The translations under genes were made by a program, and so were the position numbers. Below are positions 11,498 to 23,872 of a stretch of DNA of 64,000 nt, in pieces. The DNA is from Glandiceps talaboti (Eukaryota > Hemichordata > Enteropneusta > Spengelidae), in contig NW_027554288.1 in the NCBI RefSeq assembly GCF_964340395.1, positions 330,911-394,910 of the forward strand, in the 5' to 3' direction. The notes under the pieces were generated by a model. It was not told the origin of the DNA, ran no database searches, and saw only the letters and a list, made by a program, of their open reading frames with translations. How positions within the stretch are numbered: the stretch's first letter is position 1; each line of letters begins with the position of its first letter.

Positions 11498-12242
11498 CAT
11501 TTTGGGGTATATCCATGGGTCTAAATGTAACCAAATAAAATCCGACAATGGAGCAACTTTCGTTTTAAATAGCCTAAGGTACCCTCTTGTCTTGCCACAT
11601 ATCGTTTCCATATCTCCGTCCATCATTTTAAAGTAAACAACGCTGGACATCAATTGCACCTTCTTATTGGGTTTGGGTTATACTGCTTGCATTTGTAAAA
11701 ACAGTGTGACGTCATAACAAGTGGTAGGCGATGATGTCATATGTATAATTGTAAACCTACTGGTTTCAGTAAGTTTCAAAGTAGGGAGAGAACTGCAAAA
11801 AGTATGGGCAGAAGCGCACGCTAGTGTGTTCGTGCCTGCTATACAAGCGCAGGAGTTGGGGGTTGAGAGGGGATGTCCTCCTCCTATGGCAAGAGCTTTT
11901 TGAAAAATGAACACCTTTTGGAGGACATTTAGAGCACCATTCGAAGTAAAACCCAACTTAATTATATAAAATTATCACTAATTTAGGGTTTCAAAAGTTT
12001 AAATCATTTCAAGTCATATTAACACAAATAATAATAAAAAAAAGATCAAGTACAAAGTGAGAAAATTTGGGGAAAACATGCACAGTGGAGGCCAGTTACC
12101 ATTTAGAGATACAAACTCATTAAATTATTTGAAAGTGTGTCTCTATTGATTATGTTTGTGTGCAATTCAACATGTTCAGGTCAATGGAGGCACAGATTTT
12201 TGAGTCAGTCCATCCAGTAAATTATAAGGTATTTCATTTCTT
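11498..12242. other. Noncoding, unclassified
   Basis: A GC-richer patch at about 11690-11960 (GCGCAGGAGTTGGGGGTTGAG and following) looks like a fragment of a dispersed element, with ORFs in both strands that I cannot place. The rest is AT-rich and featureless. Confidence 0.3.
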
Positions 12243-12253
12243 ATGTATGTATG

Positions 12254-12325
<72 letters not shown>
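12243..12325. repeat. (TATG)n/(TA)n microsatellite
   Basis: Four TATG units run into about 32 TA dinucleotides. Confidence 0.97.
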
Positions 12326-12326
<1 letters not shown>

Positions 12327-12328
<2 letters not shown>

Positions 12329-12665
12329 AGATTCAACCATAGGGGGAAATGCCAAAAAAGTCAACCATAGGGGGAAATTTTATTTATTTGCTTGTAAAAT
12401 CATAAGGAAAAGAATAATTCATAATGTTACTGTTCAGTTAACTAACATTTAGGTAGTCATTACAGATATCGACATTTATATAATATTTAAATAAATAACA
12501 AAAGATATATACTTTCTAGCCCTCCAAAAAATTCCCCTTAAGGTATTTTAACCCCAGGAGCTACAATAGGGGGAAGGTCCTTAAGGGAACTACATGTGCT
12601 CAATTTTCCCCCTAGGAATGGGTGAAAATATTTGACTTTATATGCCCTTAGGGGGAAATTTTGAA
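12327..12665. repeat. Repeat with CCATAGGGGGAAA motifs
   Basis: Two close copies of CAACCATAGGGGGAAAT at 12333-12380, then several variants (ACAATAGGGGGAAGG, CCTTAGGGGGAAATTT). It abuts an (AT)n tract. The same core occurs at 26.4-28.2, 32.9, 33.9-34.1 and 39.3-39.6 kb. Confidence 0.55.
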
Positions 12666-13411
12666 GATTTACTGAGAATATCCATAATTCTTTTTAGTGA
12701 TCACAGACACATTTAATTTACCATAAATTGTTTTTGTTTATAAAATTCTGGGTGTGCGCAACCCCATATTAAATCATATGAGAACAACAAATAATAGCAA
12801 CCTCCACTTAGAATAACTAGAGAGCTGATTTGTTGGCAAAATATATCTAGACATAGTAATACCCATATTTTCTCTGTTTTGTTGTGATTTTGTTCATTCT
12901 CACACGTTACCATAATACATGTATCCTTTGTGGAAAGGTTATGTTAGATAATTACTGTCTTTAAGAAATACTATGGCATGCACACACACACACACACACA
13001 CATGCACACACGCACAGACAAGTACTGTCTTTAAGAAATACTACGCACACACACAAGACATGCACACATGAACACAATATTTCAAAATTTCTGACAACAG
13101 TATGGGAAATTCTTTTCATTTATTATTCATTTTATTTTAACAACTTGCTGTCCATTATTAAGGCAACTACAACAATAAGAAAAAGCCTGGCTTTGGGCCA
13201 ACAACCCTGAAAAAAACAATTGACAAAAATTAGACATTATGTTATTTTCACTGAATTTGAAACTTGTTTTAAAATTGTTGTACTCCTTTCCAACTCATCT
13301 GGTATAACTCATAATATAATAACTCAGTACTGGTATATGTATCATTGGGTTAACAATAAAGTAGTTCCTAAAATCATCACAGCCATTGTTTCAACTGTGC
13401 TCCTAATTTCA
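12666..13411. other. No gene; two (CA)n tracts
   Basis: CA-rich microsatellites at about 12978-13018 and 13045-13070, each preceded by the same string TACTGTCTTTAAGAAATACTA, a short direct duplication. Otherwise AT-rich. Confidence 0.5.
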
Positions 13412-13590
13412 TTTAGCGGACACTTTTTTAGTTAATCGTACACTTTTTTTAGTTAATTGTACACTTTTTTTCAGTTAATTGTACACTATTTTTAGTTAAT
13501 CGTACACTTTAAGTTAATTGAACACTTTTTTTTTACTTAATCATACATTTCTTTTATTTAATCGGACACCATGTTTATTTAATCAGACAC
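13412..13590. repeat. Degenerate ~25-bp minisatellite
   Basis: About seven units of the type AGTTAATYGTACACTTTTTT, degrading rightwards to TTTAATCGGACACC. Confidence 0.75.
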
Positions 13591-14161
13591 AAAGGAAGTA
13601 TCCGCATACCGTTAATCCATGGATGGAACTGTCTATGGCCCACTCCCTACCTTGTCACTGTTCAAATGCAATCAACATGTGCTACCGCACCTAATTTTGC
13701 ACCTGTCTCTCAGTAAAGTGTTTGTAAAAAATCGACTTTACCTAAATGGGTCTCAAACACAGTACCTCTAGTTATGTACCTATTCATCTATCCAAAGGTA
13801 CGTTCTCTAACTACTTCACTACAAAGTGAGATAGATATCATCTCCAGATATCATTTGTTCATTGACTTGACAATGCGTATGTTTACAGGGTTAATAAGAA
13901 CTGTGGATGAGGAAAATGGAAATACTGCTTGATTTGAGACTGTCGTTTTGATACAGAACGAATCCTTCTGGGTTCATGGATTTCACGCTAAACGTTTGGG
14001 GGAAATTCAGATTATTTAGCCGAGAAATGCTGGATTGGATTTCTATAGCGAATTTTGTAATTAACATAACAATGGTGAGAGGTTACATAACAGAGCTCAG
14101 ATACCTAGGTTGACTTTCTGGTGAAAAACCTAAAAACTCGTCAAACTCTAAGTATAACGTC
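13591..14161. other. No feature seen
   Basis: Unique-looking AT-rich DNA without a supportable ORF or repeat. Confidence 0.3.
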
Positions 14162-14322
14162 GTTATAGTACACGTCCTCGGACATTAACAGTTTTTATTT
14201 GGACAGTTTTGGTTAACCCATCAGTTATTTAGTCCTCAGCTGTGCCTTGGACAAAATAACAGACAGGTTAACCAAAACTGTCCAAATAAAAACAGTAAAT
14301 GTTCTCTGATGTGTACTATAAC
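14162..14322. mobile_element. Foldback MITE, 161 bp
   Basis: Arms of 57 bp (14162-14218 and 14266-14322) are inverted copies. The ends read GTTATAGTACAC / GTGTACTATAAC and the inner parts (TATTTGGACAGTTTTGGTTAACC on one arm) are nearly perfect. TA at the tips would fit a Tc1/mariner-type MITE, which is an inference. Confidence 0.75.
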
Positions 14323-14549
14323 TATCAGTTATCCACTCAAATTCCTCCACTCAGGATCGAAACAGGTCGTTTTAGAGGTGAGGTGTTTCAAGCTCGCCGC
14401 TGTGTGTTTTGTAATACAGATTAAAATTGAGGACGAATCCCACTTTTTATTTCACTGTTGATTCTACTAGGTATTCAATTTTATAGTGACTAATAAGCCC
14501 GATGGGCTAGGTGATGTATTAACTCTCTGATATTGTTATTGGCAATTTT

Positions 14550-15640
14550 TAAATGTATATCACATGTCAACATCTCTTACTATCAGTGATATGCAAATGA
14601 GGGCTTGGGTAGTGACACTGGAACTTGGTGAGATGTTTCTAGAAGTGTTATTTTGCAGATGTTGTTCAAATTTTTTATAATTGGCACTGGCAACCATGAC
14701 CATGCCAATGGCAACTTCTAAATGGGAGTACACTTTGGTCAAATAATGATATTCTGTGGGCAATTGAATACAAATTCATTAAAAATATTCAAATACCATG
14801 GCAACCATGACCACGTCCACAGCAACATCCAAACAGAGCTGTATTTCACAAAGATAGACAAGTGAACAAACATTCAAAAAGTGTATGCAAATATGCCTTA
14901 GCAACAACAAAATGGGAGTACATTTTGGCCAATAGCAACAGCTAAATGGTACCATATCTCATAAAGATAACATCGCAAATTCTTACACCAATGAATACAC
15001 ATTTCAAACATTGATAAAAATAGACAAGTGAACAAAGATTAAAAATGTGTTTGCAAATATACCTAGCAACAATGACCACACCCATAGCAAAAACATTGGA
15101 GTACATTTTGGTCAAATAACAATATCATCTTGTAGGCTATTCAGTAAACATAAAAAAATTCATGCAAATATCCCTATCGACCTTGACCCCACCAATAGAA
15201 AATGATGTGATGCCAATAAATTGACGATCAATTCAAATAAGACAAAATATACAATCTTAAGTATTGATTGGTTCCCTTGAATTTAAGGGGGTCTCACTAG
15301 ATGAAGTTAAAAGTTCACCTTTTGTTGGGGTCATATATTTCTGGGAATAAAGATTATTATTATTATTAATAACAACAGCTAAATGGTAGCATATTTCATA
15401 AAGATAACATCGCAAATTCTTACACCAATGAACAAACATTTGAAATATTAATGAAAATAGACAAGTTAACAAACGTTCAAATAGTGTATGCAAGTATGCC
15501 TAGCAACCATGACCACGCCCTTAGAAACAATAAAATGGGAGTACATTTGGTCAAATAATGATATCATCTTGTAAGTAATTGAGTAAACATTCAAAAATAA
15601 ATGCAAATATGACCCCACCCATAGCAATAGCTAAATGCAG
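14550..15640. repeat. Degenerate dispersed repeat field
   Basis: Recurring phrases such as GCAACCATGACCACG, ACATTTTGGTCAAATAA and CATAAAGATAACATCGCAAA appear several times at irregular spacing, so this is an old, decayed tandem or nested repeat. No coding potential. Confidence 0.5.
15190..15373 (+). mobile_element. 3' end of a non-LTR element or SINE
   Basis: A block ending GGAATAAAGATTATTATTATT interrupts the repeat field. A poly(A)-like signal followed by an ATT microsatellite tail is typical of CR1/L2/RTE-type 3' ends. No coding part is left. Confidence 0.45.
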
Positions 15641-15972
15641 GGCTTAAAACTCGGGTAGTCTCACATCCACAGACTACCAATGTGCATCTCTGGGCTACCA
15701 AATTATGGTGGTAGCCAAATTGGGCAACAAAGTTTTTAATGAAACTATGACAACTTGACTATAGGACCTGTGAGAGGTCACATTTAACATCTTATTTGAT
15801 GCCATACTTGACGAAGGGAACCGAGATGAACATTTTTGGATGTATGGGTCACTATAGGGACACATGCATATGGGCTACCAACCATTGCTCTTGGGCTACC
15901 AATCTCAGATGATGGTAGCCCACCTGGGCTACCAAGAAACAAATCATTGACAATGACATAGTCCCAGCTCTG
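15638..15972. mobile_element. hAT-like nonautonomous element
   Basis: Ends CAGGGCTTAAAACT and, on the other strand, CAGAGCTGGGACT, agreeing with the CAGRGnT start of hAT termini. Internally GGGCTACCAA is repeated in both orientations. A decayed relative lies at about 20055-20160. I did not find a matching 8-bp target duplication. Confidence 0.45.
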
Positions 15973-16189
15973 ATTGGATTTAATGAACAGGCAGTTTATG
16001 TTGTCATTTTCTTGATATCACTACTCTGATCAAGCATCAACACTTGTGAACCTAAATCAAACAGACTTAGATATGTTGGTTCTGCTCGTTGGACATCGAA
16101 CATGCCTACTCTTCAAGATGACATGATGGAATAAACCATTCAACAATAAAGGATAGGTCAACTACGGGGGTGGGGGGTGTGGGGACCTG

Positions 16190-17090
16190 GTCAAGCATGG
16201 CTGAGTTATGGCTTTGGACATGAAAACTGTGCCAACAAAATTGCTGCCAGGAAGCCATATCAGATCATATCACGACGAAAATGGATATGCACATATATGT
16301 CCTAGAACACTGTCCTAATACCAACTTTGAATGAGATCGGTTAAAGAATTTCTGAGTTATGGCTTTGGACATGGAAAATTCACAAACAAAAATGGCTGCC
16401 AGACAGCCATATTGGATCATATCACGACGAAAATGGAGATGCACATATGTCATAGAACACTGTCCTGATACTAACTTTGAATGAGATCTGTTAAAGCATG
16501 TCTAAGTTATGGCTTTGGACATGAAAACTGTGCCAACAAAATTGCTGCCAGGAAGCCATATCGGATCGTATCACGACGAAAATGGATATGCACATATGTC
16601 ATAGAACACTGTCCTAGTACCAACTTTGAATGAGATCTGTTAAAGCATGTCTGAGTTATAGCTTTGGACATGGAAAATTCACAAACAAAATGGCTGTCAG
16701 GCAGCCATATTGGGTAGTATCAGGATGGAATTAGATATGCACATATATGTCATAGAACACTGTGCTCATACCAACTTTGAATGAGATCTATTCAAGCATA
16801 TCTGAGTTATGGCTTTCGACAGTAAAAAATTGCAAACAAAATGGCTCTTAGCTGGCCATAATGAATCGTATCATGAAATAAATTGACATGCATATGTATG
16901 CCATTTTATGTTGCCCCTGTACCAAGTTTGAAAAAAATCAGCTCAGGCATCTCCAAGAAACGGCTCTTGACGGATAGACGAACAGATGAACGAACGAACC
17001 CCAATCCATAATTCCCCATCCCAAAATTCATCCAGAAGGAACTAAAAACACGAATTTCGAGCTCTGAAATAGTAGCATATTTCATAAAGA
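16190..17090. repeat. ~150-bp tandem repeat with ATGGCTGCC / GGCAGCCAT palindrome, five units and a tail
   Basis: The phrase GAGTTATGGCTTTGGACA recurs at 16202, 16354, 16504, 16653 and 16804 (spacing 149-152). Each unit includes a palindrome around AAAATGGCTGCC(A)GGCAGCCAT and a conserved CATAGAACACTGTCCTAATA. The last unit passes into a tail with GTACCAAGTTTGAAAAA and a degenerate GACGGA tract near 16970. Confidence 0.85.
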
Positions 17091-17406
17091 TAATGGCGCA
17101 AATTCTTACACCAATGAACAAACATTTGAAACATTGATGAAAATATGCCAAGCAACAAGACTACACCCATAATACAAGACCACATCAATAATATTGGATT
17201 GTATCACGACGAAAATGGATATGCACATGTATGTCATAGAACACTGTCCTAATACCAACTTTGAATGAGATCTGTTAAAGCATGTGTGAGTTATGGCTTT
17301 GGACATGGAAAATTTGCCCAACAAAATGGCTGCCAGGCAGCCATATTGGATCGTATCACAATAACAATGAACATGCACATGTATGTCATTGAACACTGTG
17401 CTAATA
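17091..17406. repeat. Further ~150-bp repeat unit, interrupted on the right
   Basis: One and a half units of the 16.2-kb family, cut at 17406 by the foldback element. The family resumes at about 18280. Confidence 0.7.
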
Positions 17407-18275
17407 GGTAACAGGACAATTGTCCCCTGGACAACTGCCCCCGAAGGACAATTGCCCCCCGGACAACTGCCCCTGAAGAACAACTGCCCCCCAGACTACT
17501 GCCCCCGAACGAAAAAAAAACTAGTATTACAGATGTACGGGTTTGTCATTCATTAAAAAGTCACCGTCGACAACTTACCGCCGCAATTTGCATACATTAT
17601 ACTCACTAAACACAAACACGAAGTCATTTTTTTACTGGAAAAGATTTATTTATTATCAGTTTAATACAAAATATACAGGTAATCTCTTCTCAGTCGTGAC
17701 TAATTTCCGACTTGGACTTGAACGATCCCGTACGAGAGTATGAGAGTGTAAGTGCTAGAGTGCAACGTTAGAACTATCCATACTTATACCGTTCAACTCT
17801 TATACCGTTCAACCTGTATATGATATTGATTGTTGTCCAACTGATGTCTTCACTGGCGGAATACACAAATTGCCCTGAGCCTTCTGTTGTGTATTGTATT
17901 CATAATTAAACAGCGAGCAATAATCGGTTATAGAGTGTGGTAAATTATTGTGTATTAAATCGTAAACAAAAACACCTACTAAATACTTGTGTAACTTAAA
18001 CACGTCGAGAATTGTTAACTGGTTGAAAAGAGGAGAAGAATGTTCCAGAAAATTATGTGAATTACGGCCGTAAGTTAAATCATCATGCCGACATTTATGA
18101 ATGACGTAACAGTTATCACAGATAACAATAGAGTAAAACATGTGAGTGAGTAGTAGTGAGTATAATGTACACAAATTGCGGCGGTAAGTTGCAGACGGTG
18201 ACTTTTTAATGATTGACAAACCCGTACATCTGTAATACTACTATATTACTAGTTTTTTTTTCGTTCGGTGGCAGT
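17407..18275. mobile_element. Foldback (TU/FB-like) element, copy A
   Basis: The left end is a minisatellite of alternating 15- and 17-base units (GGACAATTGCCCCCC, then GGACAACTGCCCCTGAA) at about 17413-17510. Inverted inner arms of ~95 bp follow: 17505-17600 (GAACGAAAAAAAAACTAGTA...) and, inverted, 18165-18262. The right minisatellite is reduced to about one unit. The body carries a LINE C-terminal fragment on the minus strand. It sits inside the 150-bp repeat family. Flanks do not rejoin precisely, so the locus is rearranged. Confidence 0.65.
17809..18219 (-). pseudogene. LINE ORF2 C-terminal fragment captured in foldback copy A
   Basis: 136 open codons that include SSPLFNQLTILDVFKLHKY, GVFVYDLIHNNLPHSIT and QSISYTG, homologous by eye to the fragment at 62559-62917, where the reading continues ATTWNDIKYN to a natural-looking stop. 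This is the tail of a CR1/L2-type LINE ORF2 (the YNTR..., SI.Y.G...WN pattern). Here it is truncated after ISYTG, where a TATACCGTTCAA duplication begins. The first ~20 codons come from the element's own inverted arm. Confidence 0.6.
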
Positions 18276-18790
18276 AGTAGCAGTATCATGACAACAATGA
18301 ATAAGCACATGTATGTCATAGAACACTGTCCTAATACAAACTTAGAATAAGATCTGTGCAAGCACGTCTTGAGTTATGGATTTGGACATGGAAAAATCAC
18401 AAACAATATGGCTGCCAGGCAGCCATATTGGATAGTATCATGATGAAAATAATTATGCACATGTATGTCATAGAACACTGTCCTAATACCAATATTGAAT
18501 GAGATCTATTCAAGCATGTCTGAGTTATGGCTTTGGACATGGAAAATTTGCAAACAAAATAGCTGTTAGGCAGCCATATTGGATTGTAGCATGAAACAAA
18601 TTAACATGCATATGTATGCCATTGTATGTTGCCCCTGTACCAAGTTTGAAAAAAAAAACAGTCCAGGCATCTCGAAGAAACAGCTCTGGACGGACGGACG
18701 GATGGATGGACCCCAATCCATAAGTTCCCGTCCCGGACTGCGTCCAGCAGGGACTAAAAACACGAATTTTGAGCTCTGAAATGATAGCAT
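18276..18790. repeat. Right-hand part of the ~150-bp repeat block
   Basis: Two more units with the ATGGCTGCC / GGCAGCCAT palindrome, then the same tail as near 16.9-17.09 kb (TGCCCCTGTACCAAGTTTGA, GGACGGACGGACGGATGGAT). Confidence 0.8.
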
Positions 18791-19149
18791 ATTTCATAAA
18801 GATAACGTCGCAAATTGTTACACTAATGAATAAACATTCGAAACATTGATGAAAATATATGCCAAGCAACAAGACCACACCCATAATACAAGACCACATC
18901 AATAATAAAAGTCAAATGAATTGCATAGATTACAACTATGTTGGATAGGCAACTCGATAGTCATTCAGGAAATGAAAACATATAACCTAACATGGCTCAT
19001 GTATGAATAGATGTTTTAAAAAACAATACAGTTGTGCTTCAACACCATTGGCGCTATTTTCCTTGATCCAAATTTGAGAGAATTCAGTCTACTTATGTCC
19101 ATGGTCAGACAATGTTAGTCCCACTGCTTTTTGTTTCAGTCTTTTTTCA
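18791..19149. other. No gene seen; repeat remnants
   Basis: Begins with the recurring CATAAAGATAACGTCGCAAA phrase, then unique AT-rich DNA. It would be the 3' UTR and flank of the minus-strand gene ending at 19150. No clear AATAAA on the minus strand close to the stop. Confidence 0.3.
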
Positions 19150-19256
19150 TCATTTTTTTCCTTTTCTTATCTCATTCATCAGCTTGGTAGAGGTTGTTGG
19201 TAAATCATGCCCAAAGTCTGTGTTCGCATTCAAACATTCACGAACTTGTCCTCTTC
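19150..19256 (-). CDS. Terminal exon of the minus-strand SET-domain gene model
   Basis: On the minus strand, acceptor TATTATTTACAG ends at 19257. Two carried bases then 34 codons follow, starting RGQVRECLNANTDFGHDLP and ending EIRKGKK before TGA at 19152-19150. The phase (two bases carried in) matches the one-base overhang of the exon at 21286-21357. No domain is recognised in this tail. Grouping with the upstream exons rests on phase agreement in four successive junctions and on all sharing one strand. Confidence 0.5.
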
Positions 19257-21285
19257 CTGTAAATAATAATGAGAAGAAACAATATCCTGTTTAAGTGTTA
19301 TATATATATAGATATATATATATGGACTTCTGCTCTTAACAGAAAAACTAAACAAAAAAAGAGTTATTGCAAATGGTGGCTATGTACTTTTTAACCCAGT
19401 GCGAATAAGAAATTGATTGGGGATATTCCATTATTAATTAAACCTTGTGACACCGTGAGGTCGTCAATGGCAGGTCGCGCGATCCTGCCGATGACAAACC
19501 ACAGATGCCAATGCTGTATGATCCATCACTCCTACGTGTTGGTTTACATGAACTGATAAAGACGTTATGGCAGGATAATGTGGCAGGATCTACATCATTG
19601 TCTTTTGTCAGATTTCTTTAAACAAACGAAGTATTTGATATAGTCGTCTGTGAGACGTATCATTATGCTGCCAGACTCACATGTATGCAGTATTTGTGTA
19701 TGCAAATTTGTTTGTATTTACTGTAAACATGATAAATATTTTACCCAACACCCATACTATCTGTCTATTAATTTTTACAGCTAATTTCCAATTGTAAATG
19801 TAATCCTTGTATTTATCAAAAAAATAAATTTCACATGCTTTTTTGACCAAAAATGTGTTTCATACCAATTTTCCCCAATTTCTTGGTAAAGTTACTGATC
19901 ATACATTCATGTAAGTTAAAATTCAATATTTCATAATTATATACTTGTAGATGAGACCATATCCCACCTGTTTTGGTGTAAAATGATCACTATCAAAACA
20001 TTGTGTACAATTGTGTGCAACCTAAAAAGTCCTAGGGGGTCATTTGCATGGAATGTCTATGGCATCTTTAGGTAGTCCCACATCTAAAAACTACCAATGT
20101 TTGACTTTGAACCACTAAATAATGCAAATGGTAGCCCAATTTGGCTACAAAGTTATGAATTGAACAGTGACACTGTGTGGCACATTAAAAAAATAATGTC
20201 CCCAGTTTGGTATTATTTTGTGTTGATGGTATGTACCAAAACAAACCATTGTAAACATACTGGCATATACATAATGGCAGTAGATTCAAATCTTCATTCA
20301 ACGCACATATCTTTCAACACTGACAGGACACACTATTGGAATTACTTCAACTAATCAGGTAACAAATTTAGAGCTCTACTATAGATCTGATGATTGATTT
20401 TTGTAGTGATCTCTGATGCAAAAAAAAAAATTCTTTTTGTGTTAAAACTGTCCTTGTCTTTCTATACTAGTATATAGTTTGAAAAAAATTGTAACTTTCC
20501 TGAGAAAACTAAGCAAATGCTGACTAAAAAAAATGATTTGCAAAAGATTAGAGTTATAAATTTGCAGAGAAAGAACACTGGGCTCTAACTTAGTTTACTG
20601 CATGACAGCAGGTTTTTTTGTTTTTGTTTTGTTTATTTATGTTATTTTTCCTGTTTTCTTGTTTATTTGCTGTTTGTTTCTAACATGGTTCATGGGCTCC
20701 CTGCGGTTCAACAAACATCTCCTTTGCATATGAAAAGTAATCTTGTTCTGACTGGTAATGTAGTTGGTTATCACGGTTTTTAATGCATACCACATCTTAA
20801 TTGCACATATCCACTGTAGTGTAGCTAATAGAAGGGGTGGCTAAAATAATTCTAGGGTTTCATTTGGTGGGTCTTAACATTTCAAGAGGAGCTACACAAT
20901 TAGTTTAACAGTAAATTTGCGTTCATTTCCAAACTGTACAACTGGAAATTTATTGATATTTCAAGTGATAAAATTAAAATGAGTGAATAAAATCAACTTG
21001 GATTTTTTTCCTATATCATGATTACTATTTTTTTTTAAAATTGACCTACCTGCCCAATATGTTGGGTTTAGTTGCCCGTTGAGCATTTTTGTTTTTGCCA
21101 TAAAGGAATATATTTGCTTATCAAATACCTAGTTAACTTGCTAATGTTATGAACCCATATTTACTTAGTACGCAAATACATACTAAATTAAATGTTAAAA
21201 TCTGAGTAGTTTCGATTAATGTCAGCAGCAATGCATTACTCATTACCGGTAAACACAAAAAGAAAAAAAAAATAATTGTCCTTAC
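19257..21285 (-). other. Probable intron
   Basis: Holds a short (TA)n at about 19302-19324, a decayed hAT-like piece at about 20055-20160 (GACTACC, TGGTAGCCCAATTTGGCTAC) and otherwise AT-rich DNA. No further exon was convincing. Confidence 0.4.
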
Positions 21286-21357
21286 CAGCATTTGTCTTGA
21301 AAGTATGATATTTGGGCTGTTCATTATTGGTTTTATTAGAAGCACCAAGATCCCCAA
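21286..21357 (-). CDS. Internal exon (72 bp) of the minus-strand gene model
   Basis: Acceptor CTTTATTGCAG ends at 21358 and donor GCTG|GTAAGG begins at 21285. Two bases carried in and one out give 23 open codons with GDLGASNKTNNEQPKYHTF. Both splice borders are close to consensus and the other frames are less protein-like. Polar, no domain. Confidence 0.55.
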
Positions 21358-22620
21358 CTGCAATAAAGGTAAAGTAATTATAATTGCATTATTGACTAGA
21401 ATTTCACATGTATTCTGCAGGTGGTAATTTCAAAACTTCCCCAAAGTATTATAGCTAAGGTACATATTTCTACTACCACTTAAGTCAAGAAGTCATTGGG
21501 CCAATTGTTTTGATAGTTGGTGAGGACATCACTTATGGTTTCTAGTTGATCACATTACATGTATGGGATATGGGTTAAAAAATAAGATTTTTGTTACAAA
21601 AAGATCAACTGATCTTGCTTACACTTGCTGTTGATATTTCTAGTGAATGTGAAAAACCAAAATATATTAGGTCTTGAAATATGCTTTTGGGGTTAGAAGT
21701 CTCAAATAAAAATTACCTGGGCATATTAAGCTGAAATATTTTGAAGGTATGTTCATGTGGTTTGGATATGAAGAAAAATGGTGATACACTGGCCTATCTG
21801 GTATAAAAATTAGCATAATACATTTTTCTAAAAATCAAAACTCAAAAACTACTAGACCGATTAAACTAAAATTCAGTGAGGGTATGTTTTAGGAATGTGA
21901 ACGTTGTGATGAGTGATATTCACATTCTGTCTAAAATTTGCATTTCTGTCTAAAGTCTGAAATGTAAACTGTGGTGGGTTTGTTCTCTTGGGTGTGGATA
22001 TGAAGACTTATCATATGTCTATGTCAATATCTCCCCATTACATGATATGGGAAATTAAAAGTCATTACATTCACATTATATGTCACCGGGAAGTGTCTCC
22101 TTAGTGAATAAGATATGGCGCTACCAAATGTAAAGAAACAAAATGGGGATCAATGTGCACAATTGATGTCACTATAAATTATTGCAAAAAATAAGATATG
22201 TTCCAGAACTGCTGTAGTAGTATAGAATGGATAATACAGACATGTATGAGCAGAATTTTTCCATGTTCCCTTAAATGTGGAAATTATTGTAAAATTGTGA
22301 ATTTAAGGATAAGCTTTAAATTTTCAGAAATATTGCAACATATCAGTAAATTCAATTGTGCATTGAGGTAATTTGTCATATTGTGTATAAACTATAACCC
22401 AAACACTGAGTATGCAATACAAATATATGGAGTTATACAATGGATAAGATGGTGGTTAGCACTAGATTTCACATGCTGAAGTCATTTGGTAAAATAAGAT
22501 AGGCGGTTATTGATAAATCTATGTAGACAATAAGTGTCATCTGTTTGTGAGAAGGATGCAGGTAAACTGGACTTAAGTATGTAGTGGTGATGTTATCAAA
22601 GCTGAAGTACCTGTACTTAC
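21358..22620 (-). other. Probable intron
   Basis: AT-rich, without a recognisable repeat or further exon. Confidence 0.35.
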
Positions 22621-22671
22621 CATCAACTTTGCCTATTGAATCACACATAGTTTGAGCTGAGACTCTGGTGG
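22621..22671 (-). CDS. Internal exon (51 bp) of the minus-strand gene model
   Basis: Acceptor GAATTTCGTTTCAG ends at 22672 and donor GATG|GTAAGTAC, nearly perfect, starts at 22620. Read with two bases carried in it gives TRVSAQTMCDSIGKVD and one base out. The other two frames contain stops, so the frame is fixed by the sequence and fits both neighbours. Confidence 0.6.
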
Positions 22672-23042
22672 CTGAAACGAAATTCAATGTAAATTATTCT
22701 ATTGGTCATAATAACACAAACAAATGTACATCATATACATACACTCCAGTACATATGTGCAACATTCAACATATATATACAAACAACAGAATTGTTACAA
22801 CCAAGCAATGCATCAATATGGATAGTATAGAGCCTGGCTTTCATGATCAAGTTAAACTAAGTTACAGGTAAGTTATTCCTTAGTGTTCACATCTGTGTTA
22901 TTGTGTGATTCCATGAATCAAGAATATATTAGTCTTGTATATACAAGAATAACGGTCAAATCTTACATACAGTAAGATATGTGATGATTATATATGCAAA
23001 GTAAAATAACAGAAATCCAGAGTCATGTATATATGTTCCTAC

Positions 23043-23093
23043 CTGGTACTGCTGAGGAATTGTGGTCTGGATCACTTTGGAAGGAGCTCCCTC
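23043..23093 (-). CDS. Internal exon (51 bp) of the minus-strand gene model
   Basis: Acceptor CATTTCATTTCAG ends at 23094 and donor CCAG|GTAGGA starts at 23042. It is the same length as the exon at 22621-22671. With two bases carried in it reads GSSFQSDPDHNSSAVP. The phase fits the SET exon only if that exon uses the GTGCAA donor four bases past its first GT, or if another exon lies between. Confidence 0.55.
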
Positions 23094-23295
23094 CTGAAAT
23101 GAAATGATACATAGAAAAGGTTTGGTTTAGAATGTTTTGAGATGTCATTCATGGTTGTTTATTCATAAAGTGTGCACTTTTCACATTTTATGACCCAAAT
23201 TTCAAACCTGTGGTGTAATGTTTATTTGAGCAACATTCTCACGAGACATCATAAGTAACATCTCTACCAAATATTAAAGCAATCTGTGTAAGTTG

Positions 23296-23299
<4 letters not shown>

Positions 23300-23331
<32 letters not shown>
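23300..23331. repeat. (CA)n microsatellite
   Basis: About 16 CA units. Confidence 0.97.
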
Positions 23332-23334
<3 letters not shown>

Positions 23335-23872
23335 TTCCATGATACTGTAAAACACATTGAACCTGTCAAAACAAGCGACCTATCGGTCAGAATAGCTCCG
23401 CTGTTTGTTTTTTTTTATTTAATTTTTTATTTTGGTGACATGTAGAAGTGGTTCAGGTCTTCAGCTCTTCACTATGCAGTTTTGTTTTAGCGATGCAATA
23501 AAGTGGTTAGTGGTTTCATATGATGTCTCACTATAAAACACATTTTACACAGAAGTTGGTAATGTATTGTACTTTTATACCATAGTCACCATTTTATAAC
23601 AAAAATCTACTGTTATGAAAAATTGCACAAAATCTCAGAAAAAAATGACTGGGAAATGCACACAAGAAAAAGAAAAAAAGAGGATTTTGAGGTTGGCTAT
23701 AAATAATTCCAGTGTCTTACAGCTGTAACCCTGGAAAATTTTAATGATGAATGAAATAAACTAGGGATCTAAAATAATTTTGAGGCAATTTGAATTTCAA
23801 TTTTCTAACAAATTTACAAAGTCAACAACATTCAACTTGTACTAGTTGTGGTAGATATATATAGGGAAGAAA

